In this document: positions 32,392-37,375 of the stretch, in pieces
How positions within the stretch are numbered: the stretch's first letter is position 1
Layout: every line of letters begins with the position of its first letter
From: Minisyncoccota bacterium
GTDB taxonomy: Bacteria; Patescibacteriota; Minisyncoccia; Phycocordibacterales; Phycocordibacteraceae
DNA length: 37,375 nucleotides
NCBI GenBank assembly: GCA_022842585.1
Contig: JALHPI010000007.1
Coordinates: 1 to 37,375, forward strand
Direction: 5' to 3'
Notes under the pieces: model-generated
Databases searched by the model: none
Seen by the model: the letters and a program-made list of their open reading frames with translations, nothing else
Told to the model about the DNA's origin: nothing
Program-made: the position numbers and the translations under genes

Positions 32392-32775
32392 TCAGTCTGA
32401 GCTAACAGTGTAGTCCGGATATTGCTTCCGTATGAGAGTGACCGAAAGTGCTCGGTCGTCTTCCCTTCCGTATGTCCTGCTTTCTCCGTACAGCTCAATT
32501 CGCTTCCAGTCCACATCTATCCTGAGAAACCCTCCGCCGCTCACTGAAACCCGACGTAGTCTGCGATTCATGACGAGTTCTCGCGGCTCGCCGATATGAA
32601 TCGCGAGATCCTGTAGAAGGTTAAAGTGTCCTCCGGCGCCGGTTGCCCAGACAAGAGTCTTCTTTTCCCCTTGCTCCGATTGGTCGTCCTTGTGGGCGTG
32701 AGCCAGGACGAACGGGAGCATGCGTTGGTTTTTCTCCAGCCAGATGTTCGCTGTCGGCAGCGTTGCAATGTCCAT
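32392..32775 (-). CDS. Janus/Ocnus (PHPT1, phosphohistidine phosphatase)-like protein
   Basis: 127 aa from the ATG at 32775, fixed by AGGAG 8 nt upstream. The C-terminal half follows the PHPT1/Janus family: GGGFLRIDVDWKRIELYGES, then RTYGREDDRALSV and IRKQYPDYTVSS, against human PHPT1 GGGRI..., KIHVYGYSMAYG and IKAKYPDYEVTW. The catalytic His of PHPT1 lies in WAEYHADIYDK; here WATGAGGHFNLLQDL offers a His in the corresponding place. The N-terminal strand PFVLAHAHKDD is also similar. It may remove phosphate from His or Lys of proteins, but the match is distant. It is the last gene of an operon led by a Shine-Dalgarno site and a tandem hairpin. Confidence 0.6.
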   Translation of the reverse strand: MDIATLPTANIWLEKNQRMLPFVLAHAHKDDQSEQGEKKTLVWATGAGGHFNLLQDLAIHIGEPRELVMNRRLRRVSVSGGGFLRIDVDWKRIELYGESRTYGREDDRALSVTLIRKQYPDYTVSSD

Positions 32776-32810
32776 CTCATTTCTCCTAGTAAGAACAATT
32801 GCTCGACGGA

Positions 32811-32863
32811 TTTTCGAATCGCTTCGAAAACCCGATAGAGGGGAGAAGTTGCCTTCTCCCAAG
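32811..32863 (-). promoter_or_regulatory. Repeated tandem-hairpin leader, copy 1
   Basis: Minus-strand order: hairpin H1 GGGAGAAG/CTTCTCCC with GCAA (GNRA) loop, linker CTCTATC, then hairpin H2 TTTTCGAA/TTCGAAAA with GCGA (GNRA) loop, extended by GGG pairing with TCC just beyond the unit. A 53-nt copy with compensatory changes is at 33229-33281. It lies between the alpha-CTD-like and the Janus-like genes. Confidence 0.75.
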
Positions 32864-32868
32864 TTCCG

Positions 32869-33210
32869 TCAAAGACGGTTGCTGCGTCTCATCTCGTTGC
32901 GTCCCGGCCTTGTTTGCTTGAGAAGTTCCCAACCAAGCAAGGGCGAAAGCGCGTTTTCGATGAGCCAGACGGCTGCTTCGCCGTAGCTTTCGAAAGCGGT
33001 GCTGCAGTAGGAGCACTTGTTCCCGAGGCCCATCGGCAAGTCGTCCTCGCCGATAAGGACCGCGAGATCGTCGGGCTTCATCGCAAGCAGGTCCGCTACG
33101 GATTTCCTGCCGTCCGCCAGCAAGCGTTGCTGGGCTCCGGGTGCTAGCCGAAGCTCTTCGATTGGAAGCGTTTCAAGGAACTGCTTCATGGTGTCGAGCT
33201 GCATAGTCAT
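32869..33210 (-). CDS. Small protein with RNA-polymerase alpha-CTD-like helix-hairpin-helix and a CxxC
   Basis: 113 aa from the ATG at 33210, set by GAGGAG about 7 nt upstream. Residues 13-54 (FLETLPIEELRLAPGAQQRL ... SVADLLAMKPDDLAVLIG) match the alpha-CTD pattern of two short helices with L-x-L-S-x-R-x-x-x-x-L and the motif xVxDLLxxxxxDLxxIxG. Then comes NKCSYCSTAFESYG with a CxxC, which may hold a metal with other residues, and a basic tail (RPGRNEMRRSNRL). The alpha-CTD-like fold can bind DNA, RNA or transcription factors. The adjacent TrmB-like regulator and the shared leader suggest a regulatory cassette. Confidence 0.55.
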   Translation of the reverse strand: MTMQLDTMKQFLETLPIEELRLAPGAQQRLLADGRKSVADLLAMKPDDLAVLIGEDDLPMGLGNKCSYCSTAFESYGEAAVWLIENALSPLLGWELLKQTRPGRNEMRRSNRL

Positions 33211-33228
33211 GCCGTTCTCCTCGATGGG

Positions 33229-33281
33229 CTCTCGATTGATTTCGAGAACCCAATAGAGGGGAGAAGTTACCTTCTCCCGAG
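33229..33281 (-). promoter_or_regulatory. Repeated tandem-hairpin leader, copy 2
   Basis: H1 GGGAGAAG/CTTCTCCC with GTAA (GNRA) loop, linker CTCTATT, then H2 GGGTTCTCGA/TCGAGAGCCC (10 bp, one U.G pair). A C.G pair here replaces the U.A pair at the same place of H2 in copy 1. The Shine-Dalgarno site GAGGAG follows H2 directly, so folding could limit or guide ribosome entry. Confidence 0.75.
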
Positions 33282-33301
33282 CCAAGCGCCTTTACTCGTG
33301 T

Positions 33302-33508
33302 CTATGCGACACGGATAAAGACCTCATAGCTCCAGTCAGGCTCGCTATCCTTCTGATGCTCAATCCAGGCATGGACGTTAGGAAAATCTCTCCTGACCTC
33401 CATGAATGAAAGGCGCACCGGGGCGCAAGCCACGAAGTAGGTCACGAGATGAATCTCGAGATCTTCTTCGTTTACGTACTGCACGAGTACGCCGACCTGG
33501 TATGTCAT
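33302..33508 (-). CDS. Small unknown protein, first gene of the cassette
   Basis: 68 aa from the ATG at 33508, chosen because AGAGGAGGAATAC directly precedes it, one of the strongest Shine-Dalgarno sites in the window. The frame is open to 33613, but that stretch overlaps the promoters. The product is acidic and strand/helix mixed (TYQVGVLVQYVNEEDLEIHL, VRRDFPNVHAWIEHQKDSEP) with one Cys, no signal peptide and no membrane helix. It is not recognised. It starts the unit of three genes divergent from the TrmB-like regulator. Confidence 0.55.
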   Translation of the reverse strand: MTYQVGVLVQYVNEEDLEIHLVTYFVACAPVRLSFMEVRRDFPNVHAWIEHQKDSEPDWSYEVFIRVA

Positions 33509-33545
33509 GTATTCCTCCTCTGGAAATGACTTTACTTCTGCATAA

Positions 33546-33574
33546 AGTATGGCTTTATACTTGCGTAATGTCAA
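33546..33574 (-). promoter_or_regulatory. Promoter of the small-gene cassette, with overlapping palindrome
   Basis: On the minus strand TTGACA's first five or six bases (TTGACA, plus 33569-33574 read as TGTCAA) and CATACT (33546-33551) are 17 bp apart. The inverted repeat AAGTAT-GGCTTT-ATACTT (33545-33562) covers the -10 and could be the binding site of the neighbouring TrmB-like regulator. The start gives a leader of about 30 nt, unlike the leaderless genes. Confidence 0.6.
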
Positions 33575-33594
33575 ATATATGTGATGATAAAATA

Positions 33595-33622
33595 TTGACA
33601 TTAAAACGAGCAAATATATAGT
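33595..33622 (+). promoter_or_regulatory. Promoter of the TrmB-like regulator gene
   Basis: TTGACA (33595-33600) and TATAGT (33617-33622), 16-bp spacer. Predicted start near 33629, about 5 nt before the ATG, so nearly leaderless. The -35 is back to back with that of the cassette, 20 bp apart. CAAATATAT occurs twice (33582 on and 33611 on), another possible operator. Confidence 0.65.
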
Positions 33623-33633
33623 ATTTAGGAAAT

Positions 33634-34404
33634 ATGTCAGGAAAAACTGATGAAATATCTGACAAGGATTTACTCCAGCAACTGGAAAGCATTGGCCTTA
33701 CGGAGAAGGAGTCCCGGGTGTACCTTGCCCTTCTGCCCCGCCACGACGTCGGTTCCTCGAAGCTCATAAGCGCTACGGGCCTTCACGGGCAGTTCGTGTA
33801 TGTGGCGCTCGAGCGTCTCGAGCAGTTAGGGCTCGCCAAGCACGTCATTCAGAACGGTCGGAAGAAATTCAGTGCCAATCCCCCGCTTCGCCTTCTCTCT
33901 ATCGTCGAGGAGAAGCGCCTAGCGGCGCAAAACATCGCACGCCAGCTTCAGGAGCGCTATAGCGGCAAACATGAACAAGACTTTGAGGTGTTCCAAGGAG
34001 AGACTGCGTTCATGATGCATCAGTACGATATGCTCGAGCGCGTTCCGCAGGACAGTGAAGTGGTAGCAATCTGCGGTCCAACGGAAAACTTCCTCGCAAC
34101 GCTAGGCGAAGGAGAAAGCGATGAATTTGAGGCGGCGAGGGTTAAGAAAGGACTTCGCGTTCGCTATATAGGCATGGAGTCGATGCGTCCACGCCTCGCA
34201 GAGGCACGCAAATGGCGAAAGTTATGGGAATACCGCATCTTCCCCGGGACCTCCACAGGGCTCGTTGATACCGACATATGGCCGGATAACCTCACGTTCA
34301 ATATCTTCGGTGACCCGGTCCTTTCATTCACCATCACCAACAAAACAGTCGCTGAAGGGTATAAAGAATTTTTTGAATCGCTGTGGAAACTTTCTAAGCC
34401 ATAG
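33634..34404 (+). CDS. TrmB-family transcriptional regulator
   Basis: 256 aa. N-terminal winged helix (about 17-85): LESIGLTEKESRVYLALLPR, SSKLISATGLHGQFVYVALE and LEQLGLAKHVIQNGRKKF, which is the TrmB signature (a helix-turn-helix with LxxLGLxxxEAxVYxxLL). The C-terminal part (about 110-250) is the TrmB effector-like domain with YDMLERVPQDSEVVAICGP. In archaea and bacteria TrmB proteins sense sugars. The ligand here is not known. It faces away from the three-gene cassette, so regulation of that cassette and of itself is the simplest idea. Confidence 0.82.
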   Translation: MSGKTDEISDKDLLQQLESIGLTEKESRVYLALLPRHDVGSSKLISATGLHGQFVYVALERLEQLGLAKHVIQNGRKKFSANPPLRLLSIVEEKRLAAQNIARQLQERYSGKHEQDFEVFQGETAFMMHQYDMLERVPQDSEVVAICGPTENFLATLGEGESDEFEAARVKKGLRVRYIGMESMRPRLAEARKWRKLWEYRIFPGTSTGLVDTDIWPDNLTFNIFGDPVLSFTITNKTVAEGYKEFFESLWKLSKP

Positions 34405-34410
34405 CTTTGC

Positions 34411-34416
34411 TATAGT
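34411..34416 (+). promoter_or_regulatory. -10 box for the exonuclease III gene
   Basis: TATAGT, ending 6 nt before the ATG at 34423 and 6 nt after the TrmB-like gene stop. It gives the exonuclease its own leaderless start. Confidence 0.45.
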
Positions 34417-34422
34417 GCATCT

Positions 34423-35214
34423 ATGCGTATTATCTCGTGGAACGTGAACGGCATACGCGCCGTGCATAAGAAAGGCTTGCTCCTCCCCTTTCTGAAGAAA
34501 TACAAGCCGGATGTGTTTTGTATCCAGGAAACCAAGGCACAGGAGCATCAGTCCGAGGTGGATTTGCCTGACTATGAGGAATACTGGTGCTCTGCGGAGA
34601 AAAAGGGCTATAGCGGCGTCGCTATTTTCACGAAAACTACCCCGCATGATGTGCGTTTTGGTTTCCCCGAGGACATTACGGAAAAATATGGCATGGAAAA
34701 GGACCCTTATGGGGACCCAAACAAGGAGGGGCGTGTGATAGCGGCGGATATAGGGGATATCTTCGTAGTGTCCGTCTATACCCCAAACGCAAAGGACGAC
34801 CTCTCCCGCGTACCGCTTCGCCACAAGCAGTGGGACCCTGCATTCCTCGAATACATGAAACAACTTGAGGAAGAAAAGCCCGTTATCTTCTGTGGGGACC
34901 TGAATGTGGCACACACCTCAGACGACCTCGCTCGCCCAAAGGAGAATGAAGGCAAAAAAGGCTATACGCTCGAGGAGCGCGAAGGCATACAGGCATATGT
35001 GGATTCCGGTTTCGTGGATACGCTTCGTCTTTTCTCTAAGGGAAATGGCTTTTATACCTGGTGGAGCCACTTCGGGGGCGCACGGGAGAGAAACGTAGGA
35101 TGGCGTATCGACTACATCTTCGCTTCTAAGAAAATAGCGGTGAAAGTGAAGAAAGCGGAAATACACCCAGAGGTGTATGGGTCAGACCACTGCCCTGTCT
35201 CCATCACTCTTTAG
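34423..35214 (+). CDS. xth: Exonuclease III / AP endonuclease
   Basis: Base-excision repair enzyme that cuts DNA 5' of abasic sites and removes 3' blocks. 263 aa, normal length. Motifs in order: ISWNVNGIR (N7), FCIQETKAQ (E36), GDLNVAHTSDDLARP (the D..N pair near 162), GWRIDYIFAS, and GSDHCPVSI (catalytic His close to the C-terminus). All active-site residues of the ExoIII/EEP family are there. The start at 34423 is fixed by motif position and by the -10 box. A hairpin at 35229-35258 probably ends its transcript. Confidence 0.96.
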   Translation: MRIISWNVNGIRAVHKKGLLLPFLKKYKPDVFCIQETKAQEHQSEVDLPDYEEYWCSAEKKGYSGVAIFTKTTPHDVRFGFPEDITEKYGMEKDPYGDPNKEGRVIAADIGDIFVVSVYTPNAKDDLSRVPLRHKQWDPAFLEYMKQLEEEKPVIFCGDLNVAHTSDDLARPKENEGKKGYTLEEREGIQAYVDSGFVDTLRLFSKGNGFYTWWSHFGGARERNVGWRIDYIFASKKIAVKVKKAEIHPEVYGSDHCPVSITL

Positions 35215-35228
35215 GCTATATAGGACAT

Positions 35229-35258
35229 AAAGGACAGTTATGCACAGGCATGTCCTTT
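35229..35258 (+). terminator. Hairpin after exonuclease III with a DnaA box in its loop
   Basis: Arms AAAGGACA (35229-35236) and TGTCCTTT (35251-35258). The 14-nt loop contains TTATGCACA (35238-35246), a perfect match to TTATNCACA. The lack of a strict T-run weakens the terminator call; TTTACTCTGTCTTT follows. Confidence 0.5.
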
Positions 35259-35404
35259 ACTCTGTCTTTAAGCATTCTATGATAGTTGAAGAGTTCTGAA
35301 GTTGTTCTTTGCGCGCTCTTTCAATCCGTATACATCCCTCACGCTAGTCCGTGCCTTCCAACGATTCGGGGCGTATCCCCTATAAAAACATTGGGAATTG
35401 CACA

Positions 35405-35420
35405 TGTTCCACGTGAAAGG
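35405..35420 (+). promoter_or_regulatory. parS-like site 1
   Basis: TGTTCCACGTGAAAGG: 14 of 16 positions fit TGTTNCACGTGAAACA, the ParB-binding site. It is the best match together with the one at 36828-36843. Confidence 0.65.
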
Positions 35421-35427
35421 ATCAGAC

Positions 35428-35519
35428 GCGAAAAGCCGTCAGCCGCATTCTCCTTGGTACTGCCAAACATATTGCCCGCCCCATTTATTGGTACCAAAAC
35501 AGGCTCGACGGCTTTTCGC
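35428..35519. repeat. 92-bp inverted-repeat element
   Basis: Perfect 13-bp arms GCGAAAAGCCGTC (35428-35440) and GACGGCTTTTCGC (35507-35519), extended by AGCC/GGCT with one bulge. A second, inner pair is TTGGTAC (35454-35460) / GTACCAA (35491-35497). It does not share the core of the element in rsmA. It may be a miniature mobile element or a single-strand hairpin with a role in replication or partition. Confidence 0.65.
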
Positions 35520-35538
35520 ATACCTAACTATCAATTCA

Positions 35539-35554
35539 CGTTCCACGTGAAAGC
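35539..35554 (+). promoter_or_regulatory. parS-like site 2
   Basis: CGTTCCACGTGAAAGC: 13 of 16 positions fit the parS consensus. It is preserved exactly, on the other strand, at 35806-35821 inside cca. Confidence 0.55.
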
Positions 35555-35559
35555 TGAAG

Positions 35560-35587
35560 AAAAAAGGCCCTCATTAGGGCCTTTTTT
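35560..35587 (-). terminator. Strong bidirectional-looking terminator after cca
   Basis: Perfect 12-bp stem AAAAAAGGCCCT/AGGGCCTTTTTT with a CATT loop. On the minus strand it ends in TTTTTTCTT, 1 nt after the cca stop. From the plus strand it also ends in T residues. Confidence 0.9.
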
Positions 35588-35588
35588 C

Positions 35589-37052
35589 TTAACAAACGTG
35601 GTGCTTATCCAGAATCTTTTTAAGCTCTTCCTCTTCTTTTTCTTCACGAACCTTCTTCCCTGCCTCACCTTTTGCCCTAAGTTCAGTATCAGAAAGCTCA
35701 AGCAACTCAGCAGTCTTTTTATGCAGGTACTCTTTGGTGTTCTTTTTAGGTTCCTCAAGGACATCTTCAAGTAGTGCGTTCAGAGTCCAGCCTATACGAG
35801 GCCCTGCTTTCACGTGGAACGTCTCCATGATGGTATTCCCATCTATCTTGAGCATCCCTACGGATATAGGGTCACGAAGTGCCTCCTCTACCATCGCCTT
35901 GTACTTACGGAATCTAAACGGCTGTTCCTTTGGTCTACCAGTGCCTATGCGGTCGCATATGCGTAGATTGAGCAAATCCCATATATTTTCCTCACCTACG
36001 TTCCGTATCATCCTACGGACTGCTGAAAGGGTTATTTGGTCCGGATCCGAGAAAAACATGTGCCAACGCACCAGTTTCACCACTTTCTCAGTCGTTTCAC
36101 GTGAAAAGCGCAAGTCATGGAGAATCTTCTCCGTTACACGTGCACCAACCACTTCATGCCCATGGAAGGTCCAGTCTCCTTTCTCCTTAGACCAGCGGCG
36201 GGTCTCAGGCTTAGAGACGTCGTGCAACAGGGCTGCGAGGCGCAAATCGAGATTCCAACCCTTGTCTGCGGCATGTTGCATAGAACGCATCAGGTGGCCA
36301 AATACGTCGTAGCTATGGGCTTGGTTTTGCTCTATACCAATACCGCGCACAATTTCTGGAGATATCATTTCAAGTATTCCTAACTGCTGTGCAAGCACCA
36401 AAGCCATCATCGGCTGGTCAGAATTAAGTATCCGTATGAGCTCATCCCGTATCCTTTCACGTGAAACGTGAGCTAAATTAGAGGCTTTTTTCTGTATTCC
36501 CGATGCGGTATCTGAATCTAGGGCAAAATTGAGCTCTGCCATGAGGCGTACGGCCCGCATGAGGCGCAAACCGTCTTCCTCGAAGCGTTCTTCGGGGTCT
36601 CTTACTGTACGGAGAACCTTAGCCTCAATGTCTTTTTGTCCTTTATAAGGGTCAATTATCTGTCCTTTAGACTCATCATAGGCAATGGCATTTATGGTGA
36701 AGTCCCTCCGAGCCAAGTCTTCCTCGAGGCTCTGACCAAACTCCACCTTATCCGGGCGGCGCTTATCCGTATATTCCGACTCTGTGCGGTAGGGAGTAAC
36801 TTCAATGATTTTGACTGTTTCGTCGTCCGTTTCACGTAGAACACCTACGGTCCCAAACTCGTTTGTATAGTAGGAATCGGGGAAGATACGCTGTATATCC
36901 TCAGGCTTTGCGTTCGTGGTGATGTCCCAGTCCTTTGGTTTCCTGCCTATGAAGAGGTCACGCACGCATCCGCCCACCAAATAGGCCTCAAAGCCCTCTT
37001 TTCGGAGTCCTTCAGCCACGGAGCGTACTTCTATAGGAACTGGGAAGTGCAT
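35589..37052 (-). CDS. cca: CCA-adding tRNA nucleotidyltransferase with HD domain
   Basis: Adds or repairs the 3' CCA of tRNAs; class II nucleotidyltransferase. 487 aa. The head domain has GFEAYLVGGCVRDLFIGRKP (about 20-39) with KDWDITTNA (the catalytic D-x-D), EDLARRDFTINAIAYD, and the ERxxxE-like region GLRLMRAVRLMAELNF near 162-177. The middle HD domain has LAALLHDVSKP and HGHEVVGARV (about 272-307). The C-terminal 65 residues are charged and helical. It matters for the neighbours: tRNA-Gly does not encode CCA. Four or more parS-like sites lie in its coding sequence, and TAGAAT lies 6 nt before the ATG. Confidence 0.95.
   Translation of the reverse strand: MHFPVPIEVRSVAEGLRKEGFEAYLVGGCVRDLFIGRKPKDWDITTNAKPEDIQRIFPDSYYTNEFGTVGVLRETDDETVKIIEVTPYRTESEYTDKRRPDKVEFGQSLEEDLARRDFTINAIAYDESKGQIIDPYKGQKDIEAKVLRTVRDPEERFEEDGLRLMRAVRLMAELNFALDSDTASGIQKKASNLAHVSRERIRDELIRILNSDQPMMALVLAQQLGILEMISPEIVRGIGIEQNQAHSYDVFGHLMRSMQHAADKGWNLDLRLAALLHDVSKPETRRWSKEKGDWTFHGHEVVGARVTEKILHDLRFSRETTEKVVKLVRWHMFFSDPDQITLSAVRRMIRNVGEENIWDLLNLRICDRIGTGRPKEQPFRFRKYKAMVEEALRDPISVGMLKIDGNTIMETFHVKAGPRIGWTLNALLEDVLEEPKKNTKEYLHKKTAELLELSDTELRAKGEAGKKVREEKEEEELKKILDKHHVC
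35806..35821 (-). promoter_or_regulatory. parS-like site 3 (in cca)
   Basis: Minus strand reads CGTTCCACGTGAAAGC, identical to site 2. It is 13/16 to the parS consensus. Confidence 0.5.
36093..36108 (+). promoter_or_regulatory. parS-like site 4 (in cca)
   Basis: CGTTTCACGTGAAAAG, 13/16 to the parS consensus, with a perfect 12-bp palindromic core TTTCACGTGAAA. Confidence 0.55.
36453..36468 (+). promoter_or_regulatory. parS-like site 5 (in cca)
   Basis: CCTTTCACGTGAAACG, 13/16, with the same perfect palindromic core TTTCACGTGAAA as site 4. Confidence 0.55.
36828..36843 (-). promoter_or_regulatory. parS-like site 6 (in cca)
   Basis: Minus strand TGTTCTACGTGAAACG, 14/16. The centre is TACGTG instead of CACGTG. 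A further weak candidate is CGTTACACGTGCACCA at 36132-36147. Confidence 0.5.
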
Positions 37053-37130
37053 ATACCTATTCTATCAGCTAGGTGTGCTAATCTGCTGTAGTTGGGCCTG
37101 CGGAGCTGTACACTCATAGACCCTCACTTC

Positions 37131-37205
37131 GCTCCTGTGGTGAAATGGATATCATTACTGTCTTCGGAACAGTCGTTGTGGGTTCGAATCCTGCCGGGTG
37201 CACCA
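37131..37205 (+). tRNA. tRNA-Arg (anticodon TCG)
   Basis: 75 nt including an encoded CCA (37203-37205). Anticodon arm ACTGT-CTTCGGA-ACAGT gives TCG, reading CGA (and by wobble other CGN). T arm GTGGG-TTCGAAT-CCTGC, variable loop CGTT, D arm around GTGAAATGGATATCAT. The acceptor pairs GCTCCTG with CGGGTGC, with one U.U mismatch at position 3-70 and a wobble at 6-67. Despite the mismatch, the overall fold is convincing. Confidence 0.88.
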
Positions 37206-37257
37206 GCGCGTAATAAGAAAAGAGTGTCAAATACGTGCTAGTGGGGTTTCCTAATAT

Positions 37258-37328
37258 GCGGGTATGGTTTAGTGGTAGAATGACTGCCTTCCAAGCAGTA
37301 GACGGGAGTTCGATTCTCCCTACCCGCA
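37258..37328 (+). tRNA. tRNA-Gly (anticodon TCC)
   Basis: 71 nt, perfect acceptor GCGGGTA/TACCCGC with discriminator A. Anticodon arm ACTGC-CTTCCAA-GCAGT gives TCC, reading GGA/GGG. T arm CGGGA-GTTCGATT-CTCCC type. The CCA end is not encoded (CAAAAG follows), so it depends on the CCA-adding enzyme encoded next to it. Confidence 0.93.
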
Positions 37329-37353
37329 CAAAAGTAATAGTTTCCTTTTGTGC
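37326..37353 (+). other. Hairpin overlapping the tRNA-Gly 3' end
   Basis: GCACAAAAG (37326-37334) and CTTTTGTGC (37345-37353) form a 9-bp stem with a 10-nt loop. It starts in the tRNA acceptor arm, and has no T-run after it. It could be a transcription-end or processing signal. Confidence 0.35.
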
Positions 37354-37375
37354 CTGAGAATCGAAAGCCGGAATA

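Larger units (their letters stand above)
35259..35559. other. Gene-free 300-bp region with parS-like sites and a long inverted repeat
   Basis: Between convergent xth and cca. I see no convincing gene. It holds two parS-like sites (35405-35420 and 35539-35554), and between them the inverted repeat described separately (35428-35519). The short reading frames here lack a promoter and family resemblance. Confidence 0.6.

Noticed and set aside
36132-36147. Seventh parS-like candidate CGTTACACGTGCACCA
   Set aside because: The right half lacks the GAAA arm, so palindromy is lost; kept out of the feature list.
37114-37329. 71-codon minus-strand frame over the two tRNA genes
   Set aside because: Both tRNAs are well supported on the plus strand; the frame is a known kind of false call over tRNAs.

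Overview
The window (about 37 kb) looks like chromosomal DNA of a Patescibacteria/CPR bacterium, probably Parcubacteria (Paceibacteria). The reasons are: a dnaA | rpmH-rnpA-yidC block, short forms of housekeeping proteins, a CPR-style type IV secretion (T4SS)-like locus with a PrgI protein, a VirB4 ATPase and a TrbC/VirB2-like pilin, a LysM-M23 peptidase, a ComM homologue, and many hypothetical proteins with Pro-rich or low-complexity tails. The finer lineage cannot be fixed from the sequence alone.

Layout. 1-1809: 5' part of dnaA (leftward), a 99-bp divergent spacer with DnaA-box-like sites, then rpmH-rnpA-yidC (rightward). 1828-18364: a long leftward array. It starts with uvrD-rsmA and runs into the T4SS-like locus: Ca-binding secreted protein, secreted 474-aa protein, VirB6/TrbL-like protein, Pro-rich protein, J-domain/His-rich protein, PrgI, a split VirB4 (N-domain plus ATPase), membrane protein, two envelope beta-proteins and a pilin. 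No relaxase, VirD4, VirB8/9/10 or VirB11 is in the window. 18365-21332: LysM-M23 peptidase (start codon unresolved) and comM. 21353-25958: an operon for two-subunit ATP-citrate lyase (aclB-aclA) with a GNAT protein, a membrane protein and a cupin. 25991-29591: DksA/TraR-like protein, membrane-anchored Pro-rich protein, NYN nuclease, rpsO, SPFH protein. 29671-32319: Xer recombinase, a D-2-hydroxyacid dehydrogenase and a 2OG-Fe(II) oxygenase. 32392-34404: a compact cassette of three small genes (Janus/PHPT1-like, alpha-CTD-like, unknown), divergent from a TrmB-like regulator. 34423-37375: exonuclease III, a 370-bp intergenic region rich in sites, cca, tRNA-Arg(TCG) and tRNA-Gly(TCC).

Three features stand out. 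(1) A roughly 100-nt structured palindromic element occurs three times: after the LysM-M23 gene, after rpsO, and inserted in frame inside rsmA. Its stems covary and its unpaired bases are conserved, which points to an undescribed interspersed RNA/DNA element. (2) Most first-in-operon genes have a TATACT-type -10 box only 6-9 nt before the start codon and no Shine-Dalgarno sequence, so leaderless mRNA appears to be the default. The 32.4-33.5 kb cassette is the exception: its genes have strong AGGAG(G) sites and a duplicated leader of two hairpins, one of them GNRA-capped in both copies. (3) At least six parS-like sites (centre CACGTG, one CACGTA) cluster within 1.5 kb in and beside cca.
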